DNA of 64,000 bases, from positions 124,001 through 188,000 of the forward strand of contig JAEWGW010000019.1 in the NCBI GenBank assembly GCA_023388055.1, written 5' to 3'. Positions 1 through 8,774 of the stretch are shown piece by piece. How positions within the stretch are numbered: the first letter of the stretch is position 1; the number at the start of each line of letters is the position of its first letter. The DNA is from Bacillota bacterium. GTDB taxonomy: Bacteria; Bacillota; Bacilli; Paenibacillales; NBRC-103111. The notes beneath the pieces are model-generated. The model had not been told where the DNA came from. It saw only the letters and a program-made list of their open reading frames with translations, and ran no database searches. A program made the position numbers and the translations under genes.

Positions 1-148
1 CATCGTCAACGATGCCCGCATCAAGTTCATCGTAGGCCAAATCGACGAAGCAGGTATGCGCGCCGCTTTCGAAACCTGGAAGAAGTCCGGCGGCGACGAC
101 CTCGTGAAGGAAATGAACGAATTGTATACAGCTGCCCAAAAGAAATAA
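1..148 (+). CDS. Extracellular solute-binding lipoprotein, C-terminal end (partial)
   Basis: Only the last 48 codons are in the window, reading in frame from base 2 to a TAA at 146-148. The tail (GQIDEAGMRAAFETWKKSGG, then a short run ending in AAQKK) matches in pattern the C-terminus of the complete lipoprotein that starts at 349, which has a similar GKIDDKEFDRLLDNWRASGG stretch. The two are therefore probably paralogous LplA-like binding proteins for oligosaccharide ABC transporters. This one is likely the last gene of a transporter operon lying to the left, since a strong terminator follows. The substrate is inferred from the neighbouring pectin genes, not seen. Confidence 0.75.
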   Translation, partial: IVNDARIKFIVGQIDEAGMRAAFETWKKSGGDDLVKEMNELYTAAQKK

Positions 149-194
149 TCCGCAAGGATTATAGGCGTGTTTATTAACACCCCAAAGCTCTGCC

Positions 195-250
195 AACAGG
201 ATAGGGGATGTGCGAATAAAATCGCACACCCCTGCCTGTTTTTTGTGTTT
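195..250 (+). terminator. Rho-independent terminator after the first binding protein
   Basis: An imperfect stem of about 18 bp (AACAGG...GGGGATGTGCG pairing with CGCACACCCC...CCTGTT) closes a short A-rich loop and runs into a T-rich tract (TTTTTTGTGTTTTTTTG). It separates the partial gene from the next transcription unit. Confidence 0.8.
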
Positions 251-348
251 TTTTGCCGTTGGGGCATGAAAAGCTTGTTCTTGGGTATGAAAACGGTATA
301 TGCTAGGGAAACAATCCTTGTCGAAATTTAAACCCAGTTGGAGGCAGC

Positions 349-1872
349 ATGAAAACCAACCGATTTTTACTGTTCTTGGCGGCAGCCGCTCTTGCCGCTG
401 CCGGCGGGTGTCAATCCGCAAACCATGAGAAAACTGGCTCAGACGAGCCCTTTCCGATAACCATCCTGACAACCAGCTTTTCCACAAGCCCTGCAAGTAA
501 GGAAAGCAAGGTGTGGAAGATGCTGGAGGAATATACACATACCAATTTGAATATTATTTGGGCGCCCAATGCGTCCTATATCGATAAAATGAACATTTCC
601 CTTGCCTCCGGAACACTGCCCATGGTGATGAAGGTGGAGAATACCCATGTTCCCAGCGTTGCGGGCGCAATCCAGAAGGGACAAATCTGGGAAATTGGCC
701 CTTATTTAAGTCGTTTCCCCAACCTGAGCAAGGCCGACCCGGAGATTCTCGGCAACATCTCCAACGAAGGTAAGGTGTACGGTATTTACAGGGCGAGAAA
801 GCAGGGCAGGCCGGGAATATCGTACCGTAAGGATTGGCTGGACAAGCTGAGCCTCTCCGAGCCGAAAACCATCGATGAATTCTACGCGGTGCTGAAGGCT
901 TTTACCAAGAATGATCCCGATGGCAATGGTATTGATGATACATACGGCCTTGCAGTTTCCAAGTATCCGTTGCCCTGGGATATGATGCAGGTCTGGTTTG
1001 GTGCACCCAATAAGTGGGGGCTTGATGAGAATGAGAAGCTGGTTCCCGAGCATTATACGACGGAATACCGCAATAGCCTGAAGTTTTTCCGCAAAATTTA
1101 TGCCGAGGGGCTGGTTAATTCCGATTTTCCCATCTATGACACCACCCGTTGGAATGAGCAGCTGGTAAGCGGACATGCCGGGGTCATGCTGGATGTTGCG
1201 GATACCGCCGGACGGCTGGAAACAAGGATGAAGCAGGTCAATCCCAACGCGGTTATCGATGTATTCGGTGGGGTAGAGGGCCCTTATGGCCCGCGGAGTT
1301 TGAGTACCCCTGGTTATAACGGTGTGTACCTCATCTCCAAAAGTGGTGTTAAAACGGAGCAGGAATTGCTGAAGGTTCTTGATTTTTTGGATAAGCTGAA
1401 TGATGAGCCGATGCAGCGATTGTTGTATTACGGTCTGGAGAATATCCATTACACCATGCGCAACGGGGCTATGGAGAGCATTGTAAGCGAGGCTGTCCCG
1501 CCTGAATATAATGCTAATGATCTGACCCAGCTGCTGCCTCTCATTCCGGAGCTGACCAATTTCAAATCCGTCTCCCCTTTAAGAGAAAAGGTTAATACCG
1601 TCATCGCGGACAATGATAAGATCATCATCACCAATCCCGCGGAGGGGCTGGAATCGCCAACCTATAGCCAGAAGGGCAATATGCTGGATGATATGATTGC
1701 TGAAGCCAGAGTCCAGTACATTACAGGGAAAATTGATGATAAGGAATTTGACCGTCTGCTGGATAATTGGAGAGCAAGCGGCGGGGACAAGGTTATTCAG
1801 GAGATTAATGACGCCTATCGGGTTAGAAAACATGCGTTGAACCAATTCAAAGAACCAGTGGTGAATAAGTGA
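349..1872 (+). CDS. Extracellular solute-binding lipoprotein (LplA-like), 507 aa
   Basis: Predicted membrane-anchored binding protein of the large oligosaccharide-binding group (family 1). The N-terminus is a lipoprotein signal: basic KTNR, hydrophobic core, and a modification Cys at residue 21 (AAAGGC). The size matches B. subtilis LplA (about 500 aa), which belongs to the rhamnogalacturonan region of that organism. Start ATG 349 has the SD GGAGG 7-8 bases upstream. The gene carries no permeases; instead its stop codon overlaps the start of the next gene, an AraC-type membrane regulator. That coupling suggests it may present ligand to the regulator rather than, or as well as, to a transporter. 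The family assignment is firm; the substrate (pectin-derived oligosaccharide) is inferred from context. Confidence 0.85.
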   Translation: MKTNRFLLFLAAAALAAAGGCQSANHEKTGSDEPFPITILTTSFSTSPASKESKVWKMLEEYTHTNLNIIWAPNASYIDKMNISLASGTLPMVMKVENTHVPSVAGAIQKGQIWEIGPYLSRFPNLSKADPEILGNISNEGKVYGIYRARKQGRPGISYRKDWLDKLSLSEPKTIDEFYAVLKAFTKNDPDGNGIDDTYGLAVSKYPLPWDMMQVWFGAPNKWGLDENEKLVPEHYTTEYRNSLKFFRKIYAEGLVNSDFPIYDTTRWNEQLVSGHAGVMLDVADTAGRLETRMKQVNPNAVIDVFGGVEGPYGPRSLSTPGYNGVYLISKSGVKTEQELLKVLDFLDKLNDEPMQRLLYYGLENIHYTMRNGAMESIVSEAVPPEYNANDLTQLLPLIPELTNFKSVSPLREKVNTVIADNDKIIITNPAEGLESPTYSQKGNMLDDMIAEARVQYITGKIDDKEFDRLLDNWRASGGDKVIQEINDAYRVRKHALNQFKEPVVNK

Positions 1873-4217
1873 TGAACCGTATTGTGGAAAAGATCGGTAA
1901 ACCCCTGCTTGAACGGATTACCCAGAATAAGCGTCCCCACTACAATAAAAGCCTGGCGATGATTTTATTGGTATCCAGTATCCCCGGCTTTATTATCGGT
2001 GCTCTGGTGTACTGGATGGGAGGCGGACGGCTCGAATCCGAGCTGTTGAATCTTCATAATGTCCAAATTGAACAGCGTGCCCGCAATATTGACGAGCAGC
2101 TCACCAACCTGGAGCTGATGCTGTCCCATTGGGCGTTTGATAACAAGTTTGACTACAGCCTTCTGGATGTTGATTTTAACACCGACTTCGAACGGGCCAA
2201 GGACATCTCCAAGACGCTCTTGGTGATGCAAGGCTCCAATACCATGACCAAACGGGTAGAGCTGTATCTGGAGGAAAATCGCGAGGTCATGTTTGATCCG
2301 GAGTATTCCGTCGTCCGTAACCCCGCCGTATCCGAGATCTACAAAAACCTGATTCAGCCCACCCGGATTACGTATTGGACCCAATGGGCCTTCGACCCGG
2401 CCAGACCGAATGAGAAGGATATTACCCTGGTTCACCAAATTCCGGGGGGCAGCTTCGACCCCTTCGGCACTCTGTTGGTCCGGCTGGATTCCCAGAAGGT
2501 TTCCGATATGCTCAAAACCATGCTGCCCTATAACGAAGGGGAGAGCTTCCTCCTTCAGGACAACGGGGATGTGTATGCTTCCGCCCGGGGAGGGGCGCTG
2601 TCTTCGCCATTTGTAACCGCCTTGCGGGATAAAATTAAGGAGCATCCGGCCGACAGAGCGTTTTTCTTCGAATGGAAGGGCATTACCTACACGGTTTCCT
2701 ACGGAAACTTCTCCCGGATTGCCTCCAATTGGACCTATGTGTCGGCATCGCCCATCTCCAGCATTACCTCGCCGGTGGTGTTTATTTCCAAGCTGATTCT
2801 GATCATCAGCTTATGTGCGCTGCTGCTGGCGGTGCTGCTCTCCTGGGTGGCTTCCCGGCGCATCTATTCGCCTGTGAACCGGCTGGTGCAGCAGCTGCTG
2901 GGCGGCCAGGCGCCGGCGGGAGGCAAGGAGGATGAGTTTGCGTTAATCGAGCAGCGCTGGAACAGCCTGTATGAGCAAAGCCATGAGATGCAGAGCAGAC
3001 TGGCGGAGCAGCTGCCCCACGTCAAGGAGAGCTTCCTGCACCAGTTGATGCAGGGTTACCTCTACGCCTATTCCGAGGACGACCTGTTGAACCGGATGGA
3101 AAGCTTTAAGTGGGAAGTCCGGGACCGGGTGTTTATTGTCATGTACGTCCAGCTCACCGGTATCACCAGCCATGAGGGCAAATTCAAATACGGCGACGAA
3201 GGGCTGGTTACCTTTGCCGCGGTTAATATTATCAGCGAATTGGCTGGTCTTCATTTCGAACAGCATAACTCCATCAACTTCCATGATCTGACGGCAGGCT
3301 TGCTTGTGATCGTGCCCAATGACAAAGCTTATGCCGGTGAGCTGCAGGCTTTCTCGGAGGAGCTGACCCAGGCTGTCAACCAAATGCTGAAGATGAATGT
3401 AACCTTGGCCATCAGCCGTCCGGTCAGCACCATATCCGAGATTCCCGGGTCCTTCGAAACGGCGCGGCAGGCTGCCGCCTTCCGCAATTTCTCCAATGAG
3501 AACCAGATTCTCGATATGGAAACCCAGCCCCAGGTGCCGGAGGAAGCGGAGCTTCAGTACCCCTTCTCTCTGGAGCGTGAGCTGATCCAGGCGATGCGGA
3601 CCGGGCAGGAATCGGATACCTACAAGCTGCTGGAGGATTTCCTGGTGGCGCTCTCCTCCAACGGGGCGAAGGAAATTGATGTGCAGCAGGGTATGCTTCA
3701 TCTGCTTGGCAGCATCCAGCATGCGGTGATGGTATCGGGCATCAACCCCAACCGTTTGTTCAAGGGCATCAACATGTATGAATCCTTGTCCCAAATCAGG
3801 GAAACCAAGCTGATTCTGGAATGGTTCCGGGAGAAGATCGTGGATCCTTACCTGTTAGAGCTGATGCAGCGTACGGATGCCCAGGTGAAGCGGATTATCG
3901 AGCAGGCTATGCTGTATCTGCAGCAGAATTATATGAACGATATTTCCCTGGATAATTGTGCGGAGCATACGGGAACCAATCCTTTCTTCCTGAGCAAATC
4001 CTTCAAGCAGGTCACTGGCAAGAACTTCATCGACTACCTGACGGAAATCCGGATGGAAAAAGCCCGAGAGCTGCTCCGGGATACGGATCTCCTGATTAAC
4101 GATGTGGCCGAGCGGGTGGGCTACCAGCACAGCTATTTCAACCGGATTTTCAAGAAGCTGGAAGGGATGACGCCTACCCGGTACCGTGAATTAAGCAGGG
4201 AAAAGGGACTGCAATAA
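1872..4217 (+). CDS. Membrane-anchored AraC-family transcriptional regulator (YesS-like), 781 aa
   Basis: Predicted one-component sensor-regulator. A transmembrane segment at about residues 28-49 and a second at about 301-327 enclose a roughly 250-residue extracytoplasmic sensor region. A cytoplasmic linker follows, and the last 105 residues form a classical double helix-turn-helix AraC DNA-binding domain (ISLDNCAEHTGTNPFFLSKS and INDVAERVGYQHSYFNRIFK). Length and architecture match B. subtilis YesS (761 aa), a regulator of the rhamnogalacturonan genes. The ATG at 1872 shares its A with the TGA of the upstream lipoprotein gene; a GTG at 1869 would add one codon. The coupling implies co-translation with that binding protein. 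It probably activates the downstream pectin genes; this is inference from position. Confidence 0.87.
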   Translation: MNRIVEKIGKPLLERITQNKRPHYNKSLAMILLVSSIPGFIIGALVYWMGGGRLESELLNLHNVQIEQRARNIDEQLTNLELMLSHWAFDNKFDYSLLDVDFNTDFERAKDISKTLLVMQGSNTMTKRVELYLEENREVMFDPEYSVVRNPAVSEIYKNLIQPTRITYWTQWAFDPARPNEKDITLVHQIPGGSFDPFGTLLVRLDSQKVSDMLKTMLPYNEGESFLLQDNGDVYASARGGALSSPFVTALRDKIKEHPADRAFFFEWKGITYTVSYGNFSRIASNWTYVSASPISSITSPVVFISKLILIISLCALLLAVLLSWVASRRIYSPVNRLVQQLLGGQAPAGGKEDEFALIEQRWNSLYEQSHEMQSRLAEQLPHVKESFLHQLMQGYLYAYSEDDLLNRMESFKWEVRDRVFIVMYVQLTGITSHEGKFKYGDEGLVTFAAVNIISELAGLHFEQHNSINFHDLTAGLLVIVPNDKAYAGELQAFSEELTQAVNQMLKMNVTLAISRPVSTISEIPGSFETARQAAAFRNFSNENQILDMETQPQVPEEAELQYPFSLERELIQAMRTGQESDTYKLLEDFLVALSSNGAKEIDVQQGMLHLLGSIQHAVMVSGINPNRLFKGINMYESLSQIRETKLILEWFREKIVDPYLLELMQRTDAQVKRIIEQAMLYLQQNYMNDISLDNCAEHTGTNPFFLSKSFKQVTGKNFIDYLTEIRMEKARELLRDTDLLINDVAERVGYQHSYFNRIFKKLEGMTPTRYRELSREKGLQ

Positions 4218-4344
4218 AGTCCAAAACAGATGAAAATGTGCAATTGCAGAGGACCGGCAGGACAAGAAAGTCTCATTGTTTTCAAGTGGAAGGCGGCCTA
4301 GAATGAGGGTGCAGCTTCGAGACAATGAAAAGGAGATGGTCTTA

Positions 4345-6924
4345 TTGTCTTCACAGAAACCGGTCCAATTGCGCTGGCTTAAGAATCCGTCGGGGGACGC
4401 CGGCATTACCTGGGGTATTCCCTGGGAAAAAGGCGAGCTTCACCGGGAAACCGGACTATGTCTCTCCAGTGCGGACGGCGTCCGCCAATATCCCATGGAC
4501 AGCTGGCCAACGGCGTATTGGCCGGATGGCAGCGTCAAGTGGTCCGCCCATGCGGCAGTTGTCCCCGCTTCCGAAAGCGGGGGCTTTGTGCTGGATAAAA
4601 GAATATCGCCCGTTCCTGCGTCCCGCGTATCCGTGGAGGAATCCGAAGAGCGGATTACCGTATCCTCCGGCTCCATCCGCTGGGTGATCGCCAAGCAGGG
4701 AACACGGATAGTAGAGCGTATGGATCGCGGCGGCCACGAAATCTGCAGCGGTGGGGTGTTGGTGGCGCTGACGGAGGTGTATGACCAGCTTTCGGGCATA
4801 CGAACCACCCGTGAGGTGCCCTTCGAGGGGGTGATCCTTCAAGCTGCTGTGGAAGCCGCAGGCCCGGTCCGGGCTGTGCTCCGGGTCCAAGGCAGATACC
4901 GGGCGAAGTCCGGCATGCGGGAATGGCTGCCGTTTACGCTGCGTCTATACTTCTTTGCGGGACAGGCTTCCTTCCGGCTGGTGCATACCTTTTATTATGA
5001 CGGCAATCCGAATACCGACTTTATTAAGGGGCTGGGAGTCGCCTTTGAGGTGCCCTTGTCCGGGCCTCATTATAACCGGCATATCCGCTTTGCAGGGGAA
5101 GAGGGCCTGTTTAAGGATTCTCCCAAGTCCATTTACAACCGCCGGACCAAGGGGAAGTATCTGGAGCTGTACGAGGATCAACTGGAGGGCAAACCGCTTT
5201 CCTTCGACGAGAAGGAGGACGCGTATTATCTGGGTCTGCTGAAGGATTCCGCTACGTGGGACAGCTTCAAACTCCTGCAGGCTTCCTCCGAGCATTTCAC
5301 TGTCCGGAAGCGCACCAGGGAAGGCTGCTCCTGGGTAAAAGGGGCGGAAGGGCGCCGGGCAGGGGGACTTGGTTATGCGGGCGGAGCATCCGGCGGAATC
5401 GCTGTTGGCTTGAAGGATTTTTGGCGGAAGTATCCGTCGGGTATGGAAATTTCGGGGATGGCCGGTGAAAAGGCCCGGTTCACCGCGTGGTTCTGGTCGC
5501 CGGATGCAGAAGCCATGGATATGCGGCATTATGACACGGAAACGCATGTGCTCTCCTCCTATGAGGGGGCCGATGAGCTGAGAGCCACCCCTTACGGCGT
5601 TGGCAATACCCATGAGCTGACCGTGTGGTGCCTGGACGCTACACCGGATTCCAAGATTATGGGGCAGATGATCGAAGCAGCGGACATGCCGGAGCTTCTG
5701 GTATGTACACCGGAGTATTACCACGAAACCCGGGCCTTCGGCCTGTGGAGCCTGCCGGACCGCAGCACACCGGAAAAGGCGTACCTGGAGGACCGGCTGG
5801 ACGGCATCGTTGCCTTTTACCAGCAGGAGGTAGAGCAGCGCAAGTGGTTTGGCTTCTGGGATTACGGCGACTTCATGCACAGCTATGACGCTGCCCGCCA
5901 CGTCTGGAACTACGATCTGGGCGGCTGTGCCTGGCAGAACGCGGAGCTGGTGCCGAACATGTGGCTGTGGACCATGTTCCTCCGCTCCGGCCGGGCAGAT
6001 ATCTTCCGGATGGCCGAGGCGATGACCCGTCATACCAGCGAGGTGGACATGTACCACATCGGCGAATACGCCGGACTCGGCTCCCGGCATAATGTGGTGC
6101 ATTGGGGCTGCGGCTGCAAGGAGCCGCGTATTGCCATGGCCGGGCTGCACCGCTATTATTATTACCTGACGGCGGATGAGCGGATCAGTGATTGTATGGA
6201 GCTGGTGAAGGACGCGGATTATGCCACCGTCACCCTCGACCCGCTGCGGGCCTATTTTCCCAAGGATGAACATCCTACCCATATCCGGGTCGGCCCCGAC
6301 TGGGCGGCCTTCAGCTCCAACTGGATGACCCGCTGGGAGCGCTTCGAGGATACCTTCTACCGGGATAAAATTCTTACAGGCATCGATTGTATCAAAAAAG
6401 CCAAATACCGGCTGATTTCGGGCCCGGTTTATGGCTATGATCCCAAAACGGGGCTTTTATCGTCCATGGGTGTTGAAAACTGGGGACGGCATCTGTCCAT
6501 CTGCATGGGCGGCCCTCAGGTTTGGTTCGAGCTGGCGGAGATGCTGGAGGACCCGGAATGGAATGAGATGATGGCCGAATACGGCGTATATTACAATGCG
6601 CCGCAGGAGGAGAAGGACCTGTTGTCCCACGGGGAAATCTCCCACAAAAGTTTTGAGCATCCGGTGCTGAGTGTGGCGATTGCCGCTTACGGTGCCTATT
6701 ACCGGCAGGATGCGGTGACGGCGGAGCGCTGCTGGAATATTCTCCGCGGCAATCCCTTCGGATCCGTCAATCTCCAGGAGCAATCGGAGGATGTGGTGTA
6801 CATGGCCGGGCTCAAGGAAATTGACTGGATGAACACCAATGAAGCCAGCCAGTGGTCGCTGAATACCATTCTAAGTCTGGAATTGATCAGCGAGTGGCTG
6901 CCTTCCTCCGTCAATAAGAAATAA
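4345..6924 (+). CDS. yetA: YetA/PcRGLX-like exo-rhamnogalacturonan lyase family protein (PL26-type), 859 aa
   Basis: The N-terminal third carries the recognisable YetA pattern: GDAGITWGIPWEKGEL, a short gap, then PMDSWPTAYWPDGSVKWSAH. The family joins an N-terminal RIFT-barrel domain, a central beta-sandwich and a C-terminal alpha/alpha toroid; the last third here is rich in aromatic and Trp-Gly motifs consistent with a toroid. Length matches B. subtilis YetA (about 857 aa). The characterised fungal relative removes disaccharide units from rhamnogalacturonan I chain ends. No signal peptide is visible, so it should act in the cytoplasm. I chose TTG 4345 because AAGGAG at 4330-4335 lies 9 bases upstream; ATG 4336 sits directly against that SD, and the longer reading frame (4276) has none. 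The biochemical activity is inferred from the family. Confidence 0.8.
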   Translation: MSSQKPVQLRWLKNPSGDAGITWGIPWEKGELHRETGLCLSSADGVRQYPMDSWPTAYWPDGSVKWSAHAAVVPASESGGFVLDKRISPVPASRVSVEESEERITVSSGSIRWVIAKQGTRIVERMDRGGHEICSGGVLVALTEVYDQLSGIRTTREVPFEGVILQAAVEAAGPVRAVLRVQGRYRAKSGMREWLPFTLRLYFFAGQASFRLVHTFYYDGNPNTDFIKGLGVAFEVPLSGPHYNRHIRFAGEEGLFKDSPKSIYNRRTKGKYLELYEDQLEGKPLSFDEKEDAYYLGLLKDSATWDSFKLLQASSEHFTVRKRTREGCSWVKGAEGRRAGGLGYAGGASGGIAVGLKDFWRKYPSGMEISGMAGEKARFTAWFWSPDAEAMDMRHYDTETHVLSSYEGADELRATPYGVGNTHELTVWCLDATPDSKIMGQMIEAADMPELLVCTPEYYHETRAFGLWSLPDRSTPEKAYLEDRLDGIVAFYQQEVEQRKWFGFWDYGDFMHSYDAARHVWNYDLGGCAWQNAELVPNMWLWTMFLRSGRADIFRMAEAMTRHTSEVDMYHIGEYAGLGSRHNVVHWGCGCKEPRIAMAGLHRYYYYLTADERISDCMELVKDADYATVTLDPLRAYFPKDEHPTHIRVGPDWAAFSSNWMTRWERFEDTFYRDKILTGIDCIKKAKYRLISGPVYGYDPKTGLLSSMGVENWGRHLSICMGGPQVWFELAEMLEDPEWNEMMAEYGVYYNAPQEEKDLLSHGEISHKSFEHPVLSVAIAAYGAYYRQDAVTAERCWNILRGNPFGSVNLQEQSEDVVYMAGLKEIDWMNTNEASQWSLNTILSLELISEWLPSSVNKK

Positions 6925-6937
6925 GAGGTGAAGCACG

Positions 6938-7633
6938 ATGAACGCAATTGCGGAAATGTTGATTCCGTCCGGCTGGCAGCGGATTTATCATAATCCGTTG
7001 GCCGCGGCCTCCGATGTGGAGGGTTTCCGGATGGAAGGGCAAGGAGTGGTTACCTTTCCGGAGGGCAAGCTCCGGCTCGAAAACGGCATGGACCCGGAAG
7101 CAGGCCAAGCGGCCAATTTTGTCTTCTGGTGCCCGGAGGATTTCCCGGCGGATGCTGCAGTATCCTGGGAATTCCAGCCGCTGCGGGAGCCCGGGCTGGC
7201 GATCCTGTTCCTGGCGGCCAGAGGTGCTACGGGCAAGGACCTGTTCGATCCGTCGCTTGCGCCGCGGACCGGGATTTACGACCAGTACCATCACGGGGAG
7301 ATGGATGCCTTCCATATTTCCTATTTCCGGCGGAAATGGCCGGAGGAGCGGCAGTTCCACACCTGCAATCTCCGCAAAAGCTACGGCTTCCATCTGGTGG
7401 CCCAGGGCGCGGATCCGATTCCCGGGGTTCCGGATGTGGTTGAGCCGTACCGGATGCTGGCGGTGAAGCAAGGTGGGGCCATTTCTTTTTATATCAATGA
7501 ACTGCCGGTATTCTCCTGGCAGGATGACGGCGAAGCCTATGGCCCGCTGTTGGGCGGAGGCCGGATCGGCTTCCGTCAGATGGCGCCGCTGCTGGCGGAA
7601 TACGCCAATCTGCAGGTATTCGCGAAGAGGTAA
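6938..7633 (+). CDS. yesU: DUF1961 family protein (YesU-like), 231 aa
   Basis: Resembles B. subtilis YesU (about 220 aa), a DUF1961 protein with a concanavalin-like beta-sandwich fold in the rhamnogalacturonan cluster. Features seen are the motif YDQYHHGEMDAFHISYFRR, a central Trp/Phe-rich strand pattern, and a C-terminal strand SFYINELPVFSWQDDG typical of glycan-binding sandwiches. There is no signal peptide. SD GAGGTG lies 13 bases after the lyase stop, so the two genes are probably co-transcribed and translated from one message. The function is unknown in the family; a role in binding or trimming pectin fragments is inferred from the conserved neighbourhood only. Confidence 0.75.
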   Translation: MNAIAEMLIPSGWQRIYHNPLAAASDVEGFRMEGQGVVTFPEGKLRLENGMDPEAGQAANFVFWCPEDFPADAAVSWEFQPLREPGLAILFLAARGATGKDLFDPSLAPRTGIYDQYHHGEMDAFHISYFRRKWPEERQFHTCNLRKSYGFHLVAQGADPIPGVPDVVEPYRMLAVKQGGAISFYINELPVFSWQDDGEAYGPLLGGGRIGFRQMAPLLAEYANLQVFAKR

Positions 7634-7653
7634 ACAAGGAGGTTTACAGACAC

Positions 7654-8460
7654 ATGGCTAAGATTTATGTGACGTACCCGGAAGGAAAATTCAAGGCTTT
7701 GACCATGAGCTATGATGACGGCCGCAAGGCTGACAAACGGCTGGTGGAGATTTTTAACCGCAACGGCATTAAAGGCACCTTCCACATCAATTCCGGCTTC
7801 TTCGGGAATACGGAATACGACCGGCTGGAGGAGGCGGAATGTGTGGAGCTGTATAAGGGGCATGAGGTTTCGGCCCATACCCTGACCCATCCCACCATTG
7901 CCCGCTGCCCCAAGGAAATGCTGGTCCACGAAGTGATGGAGGACCGCAAGAACCTGGAGCGGATCTTCGGCTACACCATCCGGGGCATGTCCTACCCCAA
8001 CGGCTCCTACAGCCCGGAGATCAAGGAGCTGCTGCCGCAGTTGGGGATCGAATATTCCCGTGTGGTGGAAACGACCCGCGGAGGATTTGGCCTGCCCCAC
8101 GACTGGCTGGAGTGGAAGGCCACCTGCCACCATAAGGGCGATCTGATGAAGCATGGGGAAACCTTTGTTTCCCTGCACAAAAAGCAGTACCTGTATCTGA
8201 TGTATGTCTGGGGCCACAGCTACGAGTTCGACAATGACAACAACTGGAATGTCATTGAAGAATTCTGCGAATTGGCAGGCGGCCGTGATGATATCTGGTA
8301 TGCCACCAATATGGAAATTGTGGATTACATGAAGGCTTATCAGCGTCTGCGCTTCTCTGCCGGAATGGAGTTTGTGGAGAATCCCAACGCCACCTCCGTG
8401 TGGCTTAGCGTGGATGGGGACATCCGGGAAATTCCGGGCGGAGCCACCGTACGTTTTTAG
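7654..8460 (+). CDS. Polysaccharide deacetylase (NodB-type) family protein, 268 aa
   Basis: Carbohydrate esterase 4-type fold. Motif 1 is TMSYDDG (Asp21/Asp22, catalytic base and metal ligand) and motif 2 is SAHTLTHP (His75 and His79, the metal-binding HxxxH). The conserved GTFHINSGFFG strand lies between. Unlike most CE4 enzymes there is no signal peptide or membrane anchor, so a cytoplasmic substrate is implied. Given the neighbours, the likely job is removal of O-acetyl groups from imported rhamnogalacturonan oligosaccharides; that is inference. SD AAGGAGG (7636-7642) precedes the ATG by about 11 bases, and the gene follows the DUF1961 gene by 20 bp. A terminator follows at 8476. Confidence 0.82.
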   Translation: MAKIYVTYPEGKFKALTMSYDDGRKADKRLVEIFNRNGIKGTFHINSGFFGNTEYDRLEEAECVELYKGHEVSAHTLTHPTIARCPKEMLVHEVMEDRKNLERIFGYTIRGMSYPNGSYSPEIKELLPQLGIEYSRVVETTRGGFGLPHDWLEWKATCHHKGDLMKHGETFVSLHKKQYLYLMYVWGHSYEFDNDNNWNVIEEFCELAGGRDDIWYATNMEIVDYMKAYQRLRFSAGMEFVENPNATSVWLSVDGDIREIPGGATVRF

Positions 8461-8475
8461 TTTTGATATGCTTGG

Positions 8476-8513
8476 CAGCCTGTACGGGGAAAATCCTGTG
8501 CAGGCTGTTTTTT
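8476..8513 (+). terminator. Rho-independent terminator after the deacetylase gene
   Basis: CAGCCTG (8476-8482) pairs with CAGGCTG (8501-8507), followed directly by six T. It closes the regulator-lyase-DUF1961-deacetylase unit. Confidence 0.8.
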
Positions 8514-8774
8514 GCGTGCGGACAAAGCTTGAGTGTGGATCAATCCGAATGCCTCTGGCATGTACATGGAAGATCCTGGCCTGATTCTGGAGGATTGGTT
8601 GGTTCCGTGGCAAGATTGTGCGAAAGAATCAAAATAGTACAACCTTTTGGTTAGGCGGAGACAAGAATGTACCATTGCCTAAAGGGGGGAGGGCTGGTAC
8701 GCTACGGGTGTACAGCCGGCGGGCCTTGTTTGGCCAGGCCGGACGAAGCTTACCTAACAGGAGGAATATTTCAC
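8514..8774 (+). other. Non-coding leader before the FG-GAP gene
   Basis: No convincing gene. It holds an inverted repeat (GGCTGGTAC at about 8691 with GTACAGCC at about 8711) and AT-richer sequence around 8620-8645 that may carry the promoter of the second pectin unit. The frame of the next gene stays open to 8667, but its only good SD is at 8759-8764, so the upstream part is treated as untranslated. Confidence 0.45.
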
